From Vibrio nitrifigilis (lineage in GTDB: Bacteria > Pseudomonadota > Gammaproteobacteria > Enterobacterales > Vibrionaceae), in assembly GCF_015686695.1 (NCBI RefSeq), contig NZ_JADPMR010000004.1, forward strand, positions 434,001 to 498,000: 64,000 nucleotides of DNA, given 5' to 3'. Numbering within the stretch: the first letter of the stretch is position 1; each line of letters begins with the position of its first letter. The notes beneath the pieces were generated by a model. That model saw only the letters and a list, made by a program, of their open reading frames with translations. It was not told the DNA's origin and searched no databases. Positions 52,844 through 62,110 of this stretch are shown here, piece by piece. The position numbers and the translations under genes were made by a program.

Positions 52844-54700
52844 ATGCAAGAGACTGTCATTCATTTTAGTGACTTAGCACTTAACAGTGCAATTTTATCA
52901 GCCCTAACAGAAATGGGCTTCGAGAAACCAACACCAATTCAAGCAGCGTCAATCCCTGTCCTGATTGAGGGACGTGATGCGCTTGGTAAAGCGCAAACAG
53001 GTACAGGTAAAACAGCAGCATTCTCTCTTCCGCTGTTGAACAAATTAGATCTTTCTCAGCGTAAACCACAAGCTATCGTTATGGCTCCAACTCGTGAGCT
53101 AGCAATTCAGGTAGCCGCTGAAGTGAAAAATTTAGGCCAAAATGTTAAAGGCCTTAAAGTTCTGGAAATCTACGGTGGTGCATCTATCGTGGACCAAATG
53201 CGTGCTCTTAAATCAGGTGCGCATATCGTTGTTGGTACTCCAGGCCGTGTTAAAGATTTGATTACTCGCGAACGCCTACATCTTGATGAGTGTCATACCT
53301 TCGTTCTTGACGAAGCTGACGAGATGTTAAAAATGGGCTTCGTGGATGATGTAACCTGGATTATGGAACAGGCACCAGAAACAGCACAACGCGTGTTGTT
53401 CTCTGCGACTATGCCTCCGATGGTTAAAAACATCGTTGACCGTTATTTACGTGAACCTGCTCGTATTGACGTTGCTGGCTCTAACCAAACTGTTGAAAAA
53501 GTAGAACAACAGTTCTGGGTAGTGAAAGGTGTTGAAAAAGACGAAGCAATGTCTCGCCTTCTTGAAACAGAAGAAACAGACGCTGCAATCGTATTCGTAC
53601 GTACTCGCCAAGACACAGAACGTCTTGCGGATTGGCTGAGTGCTCGTGGTTTCAAAGCAGCTGCGCTACACGGTGATATTCCTCAATCACTGCGTGAACG
53701 TACTGTTGACCACATTAAAAAAGGTGTGATTGATATTCTAGTAGCAACTGACGTTGTTGCTCGTGGTCTTGATGTGCCGCGTATCACTCACGTATTCAAC
53801 TACGATATTCCATTTGATGTGGAATCATACATCCACCGTATCGGTCGTACTGGCCGTGCTGGACGTAAAGGTAAAGCGATCCTATTGGTTCGTACTAACC
53901 AAATTCGTATGTTGCGTACTATCGAACGTGTTACTCGTTCTTCTATGGAAGAAATTCAATTGCCACACCGCGACAAAGTGGCAGAATCTCGTTTAAGCCA
54001 ATTGGCTAGCGAGTTGGATTCTGAAAAAGAACATAAAGCGTTAGATAAATTTGCAGAACTTGTAGACAAACTTCAAACGTCTTTAGATATTGACGCAACG
54101 ACTTTGGCGGCAATGCTTCTAAAACGTCAACAAGGTAAACGCCCACTATTTTATGTTGGTGAAGACCCAATGTTAGAAGCGATTGAACGTGACAAACAGC
54201 GTCGTCGTGAGCGTCGTGAGAACCGTGATAACGGTGGTCGTGACTTCGGTCGTAACAGCAATGTAGATTGGGAAACTTACCAATTACAAGTTGGCCGTGA
54301 ACAAGGTGTTCAGGTTAAAGATATCGTTGGCGCACTAGCAAACGAACTTGGCCTAACTAAAGGTTCTATCGGTGCTATCAAGCTTGCGCAAGGTCACACC
54401 TTTGTTCAGCTGCCTAAGAGCATGTCTGAAAGCGTGACTAAGAAATTACGTAAACTACGTATTCGCCAGAAAGAAGTGGATGCTGTTGTATGTGATTTCA
54501 CCGACTTCCGTGAAAATCGCGGTGGTGGTCGTCGTGAAGGCGGTCGTCGTTTTGACGGTAACCGTAACGGCGGTGGCCGTGGTAACGGTAACAGTCGTGG
54601 TGGTGAACGTCGCTTTGATCGTAACCGTGGCGGAGACCATCGTGGTAACCACCGTGGTGAACGTGGTCATAGCCAACGCCGTCAACACCAAGACGCATAA
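52844..54700 (+). CDS. deaD: ATP-dependent DEAD-box RNA helicase DeaD/CsdA
   Basis: A 618-residue cold-shock RNA helicase involved in ribosome biogenesis and RNA decay. Q-motif EKPTPIQAASIPV, Walker A AQTGTGKTAAF, DEAD box as VLDEADEM, SAT, and ARGLDVPRITHV with HRIGRTGRAGRKG are all present. The C-terminal part (about 475-555) has the DbpA-like RNA-binding domain, followed by a Gly/Arg/Asn-rich tail (RGGGRREGGRRFDGNRNGGG) typical of CsdA. Terminator follows at 54708. Confidence 0.96.
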   Translation: MQETVIHFSDLALNSAILSALTEMGFEKPTPIQAASIPVLIEGRDALGKAQTGTGKTAAFSLPLLNKLDLSQRKPQAIVMAPTRELAIQVAAEVKNLGQNVKGLKVLEIYGGASIVDQMRALKSGAHIVVGTPGRVKDLITRERLHLDECHTFVLDEADEMLKMGFVDDVTWIMEQAPETAQRVLFSATMPPMVKNIVDRYLREPARIDVAGSNQTVEKVEQQFWVVKGVEKDEAMSRLLETEETDAAIVFVRTRQDTERLADWLSARGFKAAALHGDIPQSLRERTVDHIKKGVIDILVATDVVARGLDVPRITHVFNYDIPFDVESYIHRIGRTGRAGRKGKAILLVRTNQIRMLRTIERVTRSSMEEIQLPHRDKVAESRLSQLASELDSEKEHKALDKFAELVDKLQTSLDIDATTLAAMLLKRQQGKRPLFYVGEDPMLEAIERDKQRRRERRENRDNGGRDFGRNSNVDWETYQLQVGREQGVQVKDIVGALANELGLTKGSIGAIKLAQGHTFVQLPKSMSESVTKKLRKLRIRQKEVDAVVCDFTDFRENRGGGRREGGRRFDGNRNGGGRGNGNSRGGERRFDRNRGGDHRGNHRGERGHSQRRQHQDA

Positions 54701-54707
54701 TGATTTT

Positions 54708-54733
54708 AAGCCCGCGCTAGCGGGCTTTTTTTT
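54708..54733 (+). terminator. Rho-independent terminator of deaD
   Basis: AAGCCCGC / GCGGGCTT stem, four-base loop GCTA, followed by TTTTTT. Confidence 0.95.
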
Positions 54734-55097
54734 GCCTGATGAATCCGTTTTATTAATCTCAAGTATCTGTTAATTATATAAATTAGCGTTAAATAATAAA
54801 CAGACTAAGATGATGTATCAGTTTAATTTTATTGAGGTTTAGAGTAATATCGCCTCAAATATACGCATAGAACATCATAAATCGGCTTGCCTATCGATTT
54901 GGTGTCAGTGATTTTGTCATAATTGCTGGTTGATTAGACGAACAGCGATATAAAACACTCGTCAACGTAGATTTAACGGGGAACAATCCCTATCATAAGT
55001 AAAAGACGAGTTAGTCAGTGGTTAATTGATCTGTGTGTAATGGGTCAGGTAAATCTAAACTCATTGGAAATACAGATAATAAGAGGAATCCTAAAAC
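54734..55097. other. Upstream region of cysB
   Basis: About 360 AT-rich bases between the deaD terminator and cysB. No gene seen. It should contain the cysB promoter, but no clear hexamer pair was singled out. Confidence 0.5.
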
Positions 55098-56072
55098 GTG
55101 AAGTTACAGCAGTTAAAGTATCTTAAGGCAGTCAAAGATAATAACCTTAATATATCTTCGGCCTCTGAATCACTCTACACAACTCAACCAGGGGTAAGTA
55201 AGCAGATTCTTCTTTTTGAGCAAGAGTTAGGTGTACGTATCTTTGAACGTCACGGTAAACACTTGCAACGTATTACTGATATCGGTGAAAAAGTTTTCGA
55301 AGAAGTCGAAAAAATGCTGCTATTGGAAGAAAAGATTAAAGCGATAGCGGCTGAGTATGTAGATCCGGGTAAAGGTACATTTAATATTTACACGACACAT
55401 ACTATTGCAAGTTACCTATTGCCGAAGAGTGTTGCGACTTTTACTAAGCGCTATCCTCACGTTAACTTCAACCTGTATCCAACCATTCCTTCTGATACCC
55501 GTGGCGGCATCAGTAAAGGTCATACGGATTTCTCTATCGTGGCACAGATTGTTGCTCCCGACACAGACTTAATTGCCTTGCCGGCGTATTTGTGGCGTAT
55601 GGGGATGGTGGTTCACCAAGATCATCCTCTGGCAAGTATTGAAAAGCCGACTCTTGAACAGATCGCACAGTATCCATTATTGAGTTACGAACCAGGGGCA
55701 ACCGGACGCGAATGTATTGATGAAGCGATGACGGCCGCTGGGTGTGAGCCTAAGTATTTTATGAGTGCTATGGATGCCGATGTCATCAAGCGCTACGTAT
55801 CGCTTAACTTTGGTGTCGGTTTGATGTCGAATCTAGCGGCGACAGATATTGCTAACACCAATTTAAAATATGTAAACCTTGATCATTTACTAGAGCCGTG
55901 TAAAGCATGGATCTGTTTCAGCAAAGACGTTATTTTGCATAACTATATGTACGATTTCTTGGGTTCTTTTGCACCGCATTTGACCAAACCTTTGATGGAA
56001 GAAGTGATTGCCAACAGTAATGCAGCTAAAATCGAAACCCTATTTAAAGATATTGAGTTGCCGATTTATTAA
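55098..56072 (+). CDS. cysB: LysR-type regulator of cysteine biosynthesis
   Basis: A 324-residue LysR-type regulator that activates sulfate assimilation genes, with N-acetylserine as inducer and sulfide or thiosulfate as antagonists. The N-terminal MKLQQLKYLKAVKDNNLNIS with TTQPGVSKQILLFEQELG, and the ligand-binding TTHTIASYLLPKSVATFTKR and ALPAYLWRMGMVVH, are characteristic of CysB. Length matches exactly. AAGAGGA precedes the GTG. A bidirectional terminator follows. Confidence 0.97.
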   Translation: MKLQQLKYLKAVKDNNLNISSASESLYTTQPGVSKQILLFEQELGVRIFERHGKHLQRITDIGEKVFEEVEKMLLLEEKIKAIAAEYVDPGKGTFNIYTTHTIASYLLPKSVATFTKRYPHVNFNLYPTIPSDTRGGISKGHTDFSIVAQIVAPDTDLIALPAYLWRMGMVVHQDHPLASIEKPTLEQIAQYPLLSYEPGATGRECIDEAMTAAGCEPKYFMSAMDADVIKRYVSLNFGVGLMSNLAATDIANTNLKYVNLDHLLEPCKAWICFSKDVILHNYMYDFLGSFAPHLTKPLMEEVIANSNAAKIETLFKDIELPIY

Positions 56073-56111
56073 TTGCTGCTATTAAATTGCTGCGATTAAA
56101 CAATTAAATAG

Positions 56112-56137
56112 AAAAGCGAGCGTTGGCTCGCTTTTTT
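56112..56137. terminator. Bidirectional terminator
   Basis: AAAAGCGAGC / GCTCGCTTTT stem with a four-base loop between the convergent cysB and DUF1992 genes. Confidence 0.95.
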
Positions 56138-56149
56138 GTTGGTATGAGT

Positions 56150-56554
56150 TTAAGAGTTTGAGTGATCTTCCTCTTCATGAGAAGAAGGTACTAAGTTAAT
56201 GTGTTTACTCATTAAATAGCGATGAATAAAGCGAGTATCGATGCCTTTTAGCTGCATTTTTAATTCTAACTTGCGAATATCTCGCAACACTTGCTGAGTC
56301 TCTTGGGAATCAGCGTCACTTTGAACAACTAAATCACACAGTTCAAGTGCATCTTTACGCTGCTGTAGCTCCGGTGGAATGTACCCGGCGTTTTTTAGAA
56401 TTCTATAGCCCATCCGAAGGTGTTCCGGTACGCCTCGATCATCATCAAGTTCCAGCGGTTGCCCCTGTTTGGGCAAATCTTCTAACTCGCCTTTTTCAAT
56501 CGCCGCAAGGATTCGTTGTTCTGCCAGTTGATCGATTAAGAAAGTCATGATCAA
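56150..56554 (-). CDS. DUF1992 (DnaJ-homologue subfamily C member 28-like) protein
   Basis: A 134-residue protein of the DUF1992 family, found in E. coli as YhdN. The conserved core is LAEQRILAAIEKGELEDLPK, GQPLELDDDRGVPEHLRMGY and RILKNAGYIPPE, followed by a helical tail ending in acidic and Asn residues. It resembles a conserved region of DnaJC28 but has no J domain itself. Function unknown. Confidence 0.9.
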   Translation of the reverse strand: MIMTFLIDQLAEQRILAAIEKGELEDLPKQGQPLELDDDRGVPEHLRMGYRILKNAGYIPPELQQRKDALELCDLVVQSDADSQETQQVLRDIRKLELKMQLKGIDTRFIHRYLMSKHINLVPSSHEEEDHSNS

Positions 56555-56606
56555 TTGCTCCCTCTACCTAATACGAACTCTATGAATAATGGTTAACATA
56601 ACTCGC

Positions 56607-57335
56607 TTACACCGTCGTCAACGCTTCAAGTGCCGCTTTTGCTGCCATGCGTTCGCCATCCATCATCACGGTATCTGCATCAACATACTGGTTTATTCCT
56701 TCTTTAACATCAGCTTGGAACAACACCACATTATTTAAAATAGAGGCGGTTTTAACACCACGTAGCCGACCGACGGTCAGAAGAGAAGATGTTTCCATAT
56801 CGGCGCCTAATATGCCTTTTTTGTTCCATTTTCGGCATATTTCTAGCTCATCGTCGCGGTAAAAACTATCATGTGAGCGCACGATACCAATATGGTACGG
56901 ACGCGGTTGTTGGCTTAAGAAGTGATCAATTTTGCTCAGCAGTTGAAAATCGGCGGTGGCAGGATAATTGGCGGGTACGTAAGATAATGACCCTCCGTCA
57001 TCACGCACGGCACCCTCTGCAACGATCAATTCGCCCAAAGCGATGTGTGTTTGTAAGGCACCAGCAGAACCGACACGAACCACTGATTTTGCGCCGCATT
57101 CGATCAATTCTTCAAGAGCGATAAGCATTGATGGCGCACCAATACCAGTGCTACAAACGGTAATTGGCTGGCCGCGGTATTCACCGTTAAAGAGACGAAA
57201 TTCTCGGTTTTCAGCAACGGGGATAGGATTTTGTAATAATGAAGCAATGCGATTGACGCGATCCGGTTCGCCGCAAACAATCACCTTATCTGATACTTGG
57301 CTTTCATCGACAGTAAGATGAGGCTGTATGCTCAT
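56607..57335 (-). CDS. Uridine phosphorylase-like nucleoside phosphorylase
   Basis: A 242-residue PNP/UDP-family phosphorylase. Landmarks are the nucleoside-binding VRVGSAGALQTHIALGEL, the phosphate-binding arginine near VCGEPDRVNRIA, and GADMETSSLLTVGRLRGVKT with the ribose-binding glutamate. It would split a nucleoside into base and ribose-1-phosphate. Because it lies 68 bases downstream of a PnuC gene on the same strand, its likely substrate could be a nicotinamide- or other imported nucleoside, though the sequence looks most like uridine phosphorylase. Confidence 0.85.
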   Translation of the reverse strand: MSIQPHLTVDESQVSDKVIVCGEPDRVNRIASLLQNPIPVAENREFRLFNGEYRGQPITVCSTGIGAPSMLIALEELIECGAKSVVRVGSAGALQTHIALGELIVAEGAVRDDGGSLSYVPANYPATADFQLLSKIDHFLSQQPRPYHIGIVRSHDSFYRDDELEICRKWNKKGILGADMETSSLLTVGRLRGVKTASILNNVVLFQADVKEGINQYVDADTVMMDGERMAAKAALEALTTV

Positions 57336-57403
57336 AACAATTCAGGTCCTTGTTAATTGCAACCTCGTAAAATTGCTAGGTTTACGAGGTTGGATATGAA
57401 AAA

Positions 57404-58126
57404 TTACGCTGTAACGGCTGGTGTTCGATTATTCTTTGCTGTTTGAATCCATTCTTTAGTGCCGTTGGCTGCAATAAATAGCAAAATAACGTATTCAATA
57501 GAGAGTGCGTAAACGCCTTGGGCGGCATATACACCGACACTAATTAGATTAATCACCACCCAAAGTATCCAATTTTCTACGTATTTTCTTGTCATTAAGA
57601 TCTGCGCCACAATCGAAAAGACGGTAATAGCGGCATCCCAGAAAGGGTAGGCATCAGGACTTAATTCCGGTAATGCAATATGGCCACCAAATAAGCTTAG
57701 AACACTGAGCGCGAGGTGGGTAAGTGCGGTGAAGAATGGATCGATATAGAGGGTGAGTAAAGCGATGGCAATGATGGATAAAACACTGGTGATCGTTAAT
57801 AGTTGCACTGGCATCCAGCGCACTTCTAATGTGTCACCATATTCATCTTGGCGTGTCCACGCGTACCATCCGTAAACATTAGCGACAAAGAAAAACAGTT
57901 GTAACAATAACAGGCCGTAAAGTTGGATCTGAAAAAAGATAATCGCGAAGAGTGTCACGTTGATCAGCCCAAACGGGTAATTAATGGTTTTCTCTTTGCT
58001 CGCATACCAAATACAGAGTAATCCAAAGAGCGTGCCGACAGCTTCAATCCAAGACATAGCATAGCCAGAACCGATTGGAATATTTACCAAAGTGTTGTTG
58101 ATATCAAAAAAAGCGAGTAGCGACAT
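57404..58126 (-). CDS. pnuC: Nicotinamide riboside/nucleoside transporter, PnuC family
   Basis: A 240-residue inner-membrane protein with about seven helices of the PnuC family, facilitators that import nicotinamide riboside or related vitamins (thiamine, riboflavin). The family motif NVYGWYAWTRQ, the WxxW-like stretches and the SWIEAVGTLFGLLCIWYASK start are recognisable. An inverted repeat 25 bases upstream of the gene is a candidate operator. A phosphorylase gene follows in the same operon. Confidence 0.9.
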   Translation of the reverse strand: MSLLAFFDINNTLVNIPIGSGYAMSWIEAVGTLFGLLCIWYASKEKTINYPFGLINVTLFAIIFFQIQLYGLLLLQLFFFVANVYGWYAWTRQDEYGDTLEVRWMPVQLLTITSVLSIIAIALLTLYIDPFFTALTHLALSVLSLFGGHIALPELSPDAYPFWDAAITVFSIVAQILMTRKYVENWILWVVINLISVGVYAAQGVYALSIEYVILLFIAANGTKEWIQTAKNNRTPAVTA

Positions 58127-58150
58127 AGTGATTCCTTCGTCTGGTCATCC

Positions 58151-58175
58151 ATAATGAATAGTCACGAATCATTAT
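58151..58175 (-). promoter_or_regulatory. Inverted repeat upstream of pnuC
   Basis: ATAATGA (58151-58157) and TCATTAT (58169-58175) are perfect inverted repeats separated by 11 bases, 25 bases upstream of the pnuC start. The spacing suits a dimeric repressor at the promoter. It does not resemble a known NadR, NrtR or PnuR site that I can name with confidence. Confidence 0.5.
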
Positions 58176-58253
58176 GCTACTTAGTGATTAAGATATGCAA
58201 GAGAGTGGTTACTAAGGGCGGTTGAGGTTGGGTGAAATCGAACCAATGAAAAA

Positions 58254-58277
58254 CGCTGAAACGAGATCGTTTCAGCG
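58254..58277 (-). terminator. Terminator after entA
   Basis: Perfect 11-base stem CGCTGAAACGA / TCGTTTCAGCG with a two-base loop; on the minus strand it is followed by TTTTTC. It ends the entA transcript. Confidence 0.9.
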
Positions 58278-58291
58278 CCTATTACTTCGTG

Positions 58292-59077
58292 TTAGTTATC
58301 GAGCGTCGCACCACCATCAACACGCAAATCGTGCAATGTAATGTGATTGGCTGCATCCGACATTAAGAAAAGCACGGTTTGGGCAATGTCTGTCGGTTCT
58401 GCGATTTTCCCAAGAGGAATACCGAGACGGAACGTATTGGCGTCGCCAGCAATCACTTCTTTTTCACCGTAATTTTCATTCCATAATTGCATTTGCATGT
58501 CTGTACGGGTTGAGCCCGGGCTGACAATATTGCAGCGAATGCCTTGTTCTCCTAATTCCATCCCCATACATTTCACCATCATGTGCAGCGCGGCTTTTGA
58601 TGATGCGTAGGCGCCCATATTTGCCCGCGGTGTATTCGCTGCATTAGAGCCGATAATGACCATATTGCCTTTACCGCGCTGTTGCATGTGCTGACCAAGT
58701 ACTTGCATTAACGCCACTTGCCCAAACACGTTGACGTTAAATGTATGAGCGATGTCGTGTGATTTCATGGTGAGAATCGGGCAAAGATGCAAAATACCCG
58801 CACAGCTTACCAATTGGTCAACCGGACCATATTCTTTAATTAACTGCTCAACCACCGGAGCAATTTCATCTACTTGAGTTAAATCGAGAGGGTGAAGAAT
58901 TAATGCATCACCGAATTGCTCTTTAAGTTCAGCACAAGCGGTGAATAATGCCTCAGCCTGATAGTCTGTGGCAATCACTCGATAGCCTGCATTCAGGACC
59001 GTTTTGAGTGTTGCGTGACCAATTCCGCGCGATGCGCCTGTCATCAATACGGTGTTCTGAATAGCGTGAACGCTCAT
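58292..59077 (-). CDS. entA: 2,3-dihydro-2,3-dihydroxybenzoate dehydrogenase
   Basis: A 261-residue SDR that oxidises 2,3-dihydro-2,3-dihydroxybenzoate to 2,3-dihydroxybenzoate with NAD+. Cofactor loop TGASRGIGHATLK, catalytic serine region IIGSNAANTPRANMG, YASSK, and the C-terminal LRVDGGATLDN, all typical of EntA/DhbA/VibA. It is divergent from entC; the Fur box in the shared 175-bp region should control both directions. Confidence 0.93.
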   Translation of the reverse strand: MSVHAIQNTVLMTGASRGIGHATLKTVLNAGYRVIATDYQAEALFTACAELKEQFGDALILHPLDLTQVDEIAPVVEQLIKEYGPVDQLVSCAGILHLCPILTMKSHDIAHTFNVNVFGQVALMQVLGQHMQQRGKGNMVIIGSNAANTPRANMGAYASSKAALHMMVKCMGMELGEQGIRCNIVSPGSTRTDMQMQLWNENYGEKEVIAGDANTFRLGIPLGKIAEPTDIAQTVLFLMSDAANHITLHDLRVDGGATLDN

Positions 59078-59151
59078 AATTTACCCTTTTTATTTGCTAA
59101 AAACATCAATAAATGTGATCTGTGTCTATGGATATTACCACATTCTAAAAT

Positions 59152-59170
59152 AATAATGATAATAGTTAGC
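59152..59170. promoter_or_regulatory. Fur box between entA and entC
   Basis: AATAATGATAATAGTTAGC matches 15 of 19 positions of the Fur consensus GATAATGATAATCATTATC. It is centred about 90 bases from both start codons and would give iron repression of both directions. Confidence 0.85.
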
Positions 59171-59252
59171 ATTTGCATCTGTTATCGGGTAGTCTTTTTT
59201 TCTCAATCGAGATGTCTGTCCCAAAACAGGTTATAAGTAAAAGGAATCTGTG

Positions 59253-60434
59253 ATGAAGCGTGAAGTAATTGGCTTTAGCCAAATGTCAGAAATCACCTCA
59301 AATCAAGAACTTGATAGTACGCCGTTCTTTTTCTCGTCACCAACTTGTACTTTCATTGGTCATGGTGTTGAGCGTGAATTTAATCAAGCTATCCCGTTCA
59401 GTAAACTTGCTGAAACCGCTTCTCAGTTGTTAGAAGAAGCCAAAAATGATCCATCAGACAACCCAATGTTGTTTGGTATCGTCCCATTTAGTGAAGAAAA
59501 CCCGACTCGTTTTATCCTCCCTAAGGAATTGTCGGTTTCTAGTAGCACTCGGGCGCAAATTGACGATCAAATCCAAAGCGCTAATGGCAAATTAATATCG
59601 GGTCCTACTGGAGAGCAGTACAAGCAAGGTGTACTCGATGCTATTGAATTATTTGCTAATACCGAACTCGATAAAGTGGTTTTATCGCGCGCGATTGAAG
59701 TCGCAACCGATGAAGATATCGACCAAAGGGCGCTACTTAATCGCTTACTGCAAAGTAATCCTAAGGGATATACGTTTTCGGCAGCATTAGGTAATGGCAA
59801 TAAATTGATGGGTGCGAGCCCAGAACTGCTTTGTTCTAAACATGGTACTCATATCGTATCGAATCCACTAGCGGGTTCTCGTCCTCGTTCTGCAAGTGCT
59901 GAGATCAATGCTGAACACGTACAGTCACTCCTTAATACAGGGAAAGACTTACATGAACACAGTCTTGTTGTTCAGGAAGTAGAACGCGTGTTGAGCCGTT
60001 ATTGTCATCATTTGCACACCCCGATGATTCCATCTGTGATTGAAACTAAGACGATGTTGCACCTTTCAACGCTATTGGAAGGTGAGGCCAGTGAGCCAAC
60101 TACAACAGCGTTAACTGTTGCAGCTGATCTACATCCAACACCTGCTGTATGTGGCTTCCCGCGTGAAACGGCCTATAATGCCATTCGTGATATCGAGAAG
60201 TTCGATCGTGGTTACTTTACCGGAATGGTGGGGTGGTGCGATTCGCGTGGTAACGGTGAATGGGTGATTACTATTCGTTGTGCAGAAGTGCAAAAACGTT
60301 CAATGAAAGTCTTTGCTGGCGCAGGAATTGTTGACGAATCACAACCGGAAAGTGAACTGGACGAAACAGGTGCCAAGATGAGTACATTCTTATCTGCTGC
60401 CGGCATCGATCTTAAAGAAATGCTGAAAGCTTAG
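59253..60434 (+). CDS. entC: Isochorismate synthase
   Basis: About 393 residues. It converts chorismate to isochorismate. The chorismate-binding domain holds LDKVVLSRAIEVATDE, GNKLMGASPELLCSKHGTHI, the NPLAGSRPRSAS strand, the catalytic HPTPAVCGFPRETAYNAI region and DRGYFTGMVGWCDSRGNGEW. The ATG at 59253 follows AAGGA; GTG at 59250 is one codon longer. First gene of the operon, 15 bases before entE. Confidence 0.95.
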   Translation: MKREVIGFSQMSEITSNQELDSTPFFFSSPTCTFIGHGVEREFNQAIPFSKLAETASQLLEEAKNDPSDNPMLFGIVPFSEENPTRFILPKELSVSSSTRAQIDDQIQSANGKLISGPTGEQYKQGVLDAIELFANTELDKVVLSRAIEVATDEDIDQRALLNRLLQSNPKGYTFSAALGNGNKLMGASPELLCSKHGTHIVSNPLAGSRPRSASAEINAEHVQSLLNTGKDLHEHSLVVQEVERVLSRYCHHLHTPMIPSVIETKTMLHLSTLLEGEASEPTTTALTVAADLHPTPAVCGFPRETAYNAIRDIEKFDRGYFTGMVGWCDSRGNGEWVITIRCAEVQKRSMKVFAGAGIVDESQPESELDETGAKMSTFLSAAGIDLKEMLKA

Positions 60435-60449
60435 GAGAGATAAGTACCC

Positions 60450-62099
60450 ATGAATGACATTTCTATGGATGAAATAGAATTCACACCGTGGCCAGAACAT
60501 CTGGCCACAAAATATCGTGAGTTAGGATTATGGGAAGGTAAAACCTTCTATGACTACTTAGTTGAGAGTGCGAATCAGTTTCCTGAAAACACAGCCATTA
60601 TTTGTGAAGACCGTGAATACTCTTACCAAGCTATGGTGCAAGAGGTCGGGCGTTATGCTGCAGGCTTCAGTGATTTAGGTTTGGTGGCTGGCGATAATGT
60701 AGTATTGCAAATGACCAATACTGAAGAGTTTTTCTTCTGCTATTTTGGTCTGATTCAAAAGGGCATTCGCCCAGTAATGGCGCTACCTGCACACCGTAAA
60801 GCAGAAATCAGCTATTTCTGTCAGCACGCAGGTGCGAAAGCATACATCATTAATGGTGATGATTACTCCTTTGATTACAAAACATTAGCGCAAGAAGTCG
60901 TCCAAGACGCTCCATCGTTACAGTACGTTTTAGTCAAGGGTGAGTGTGATATCGCTGATGATCGATTTATTGCACTTGATCAATGCCGTAAAGATCCGGA
61001 TTACAGCCAAAACACCACCTCAGATAAAGTCGCATTCTTCCAGTTATCTGGCGGTACGACGGGTGTACCTAAAATGATCCCACGTACTCACGATGATTAC
61101 GCTTACAGTGTCATCGGCAGTAATGAAATCTGTGAAATCGATGAGAACACGCGCTTTCTTTGTGTGTTGCCTGTTGCCCACAACTATGTTCTGAGCTCCC
61201 CTGGCACCTTAGGTATTTTTTGGGCTGGCGGCACGGTAATCGTTGGTGATGATCCTTCACCTGATGCGGCGTTTGAATTGATTGAAGAACACGAAGTAGA
61301 TTTCGTTGCCCTTGTTCCTCCTTTGGCGTTGCTCTGGATGGAAACAGTGCAAGAAGATGATGACTACGACTTATCCAGTTTAAAAGTCATCCAAGTGGGC
61401 GGTGCGAAATTCAGCGAAACGGCGGCGAAGAAGTTACCCGATCTGTTTGATTGCCAGTTACAGCAAGTATTTGGTATGGCTGAAGGTTTGGTTAACTACA
61501 CCCGACTTGATGATCCTCTTGAGATGATAACTGAAACACAAGGCCGTCCTATCTCGGCATACGATGAAGTGCGTATCGTTGACGAGCAAGGTAATGAAGT
61601 GGCGCAAGGGGAGGAAGGTTTCCTAACCGTTCAAGGCCCTTACACCATCCGCGGCTATTACAAATCAGCGTACAACAATGAACGTTCTTTCACTCCGGAA
61701 GGGTTTTATCGCACTGGCGATATCGTCCGTATGACGGCGGAAGGCAATTTGGTTGTGACTGGTCGCGATAAAGATCAGATCAACCGAGGTGGTGAGAAAA
61801 TCGCCGCTGAAGAGATTGAAAACCAATTGCTACGTCACCCACTGGTTCATGATGCAGCCTTAATTGCGATTCCTGATGAGTACATGGGCGAGCGAAGCTG
61901 CGCTGTCATCGTCTTAACTGGTGAGGCAGATATTCGCCCGCAAGATATGAAAACATTCTTACGTGATTGCGGATTGGCAGATTTCAAAATTCCCGATCAC
62001 GTCGAATTCATCGCTGCTTTGCCTAAAACCCCAGTGGGCAAAATCGATAAGAAAAAACTTCGCACAATTTATTCAACACAACTTGCTACAACTGCATAA
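60450..62099 (+). CDS. entE: 2,3-dihydroxybenzoate-AMP ligase
   Basis: A 549-residue ANL-superfamily adenylating enzyme. It activates 2,3-dihydroxybenzoate as an AMP ester and loads it onto an aryl carrier protein. The core A3 motif is FFQLSGGTTGVPKMIPRTHD, followed by GMAEGLVNYTRL (A5), GFYRTGDIVRMT (A7), NRGGEKIAAEEIENQLL (A8) and the catalytic lysine in KTPVGKIDKKKLR (A10). The substrate-type is inferred from the cluster. 11 bases separate it from entB. Confidence 0.95.
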   Translation: MNDISMDEIEFTPWPEHLATKYRELGLWEGKTFYDYLVESANQFPENTAIICEDREYSYQAMVQEVGRYAAGFSDLGLVAGDNVVLQMTNTEEFFFCYFGLIQKGIRPVMALPAHRKAEISYFCQHAGAKAYIINGDDYSFDYKTLAQEVVQDAPSLQYVLVKGECDIADDRFIALDQCRKDPDYSQNTTSDKVAFFQLSGGTTGVPKMIPRTHDDYAYSVIGSNEICEIDENTRFLCVLPVAHNYVLSSPGTLGIFWAGGTVIVGDDPSPDAAFELIEEHEVDFVALVPPLALLWMETVQEDDDYDLSSLKVIQVGGAKFSETAAKKLPDLFDCQLQQVFGMAEGLVNYTRLDDPLEMITETQGRPISAYDEVRIVDEQGNEVAQGEEGFLTVQGPYTIRGYYKSAYNNERSFTPEGFYRTGDIVRMTAEGNLVVTGRDKDQINRGGEKIAAEEIENQLLRHPLVHDAALIAIPDEYMGERSCAVIVLTGEADIRPQDMKTFLRDCGLADFKIPDHVEFIAALPKTPVGKIDKKKLRTIYSTQLATTA

Positions 62100-62110
62100 G
62101 GACCTCGTTA

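Noticed and set aside
54455..54773. Several Val/Thr-rich frames overlapping the end of deaD
   Set aside because: They are shadows of the repetitive Gly/Arg codons in the helicase C-terminal tail, read in other frames.
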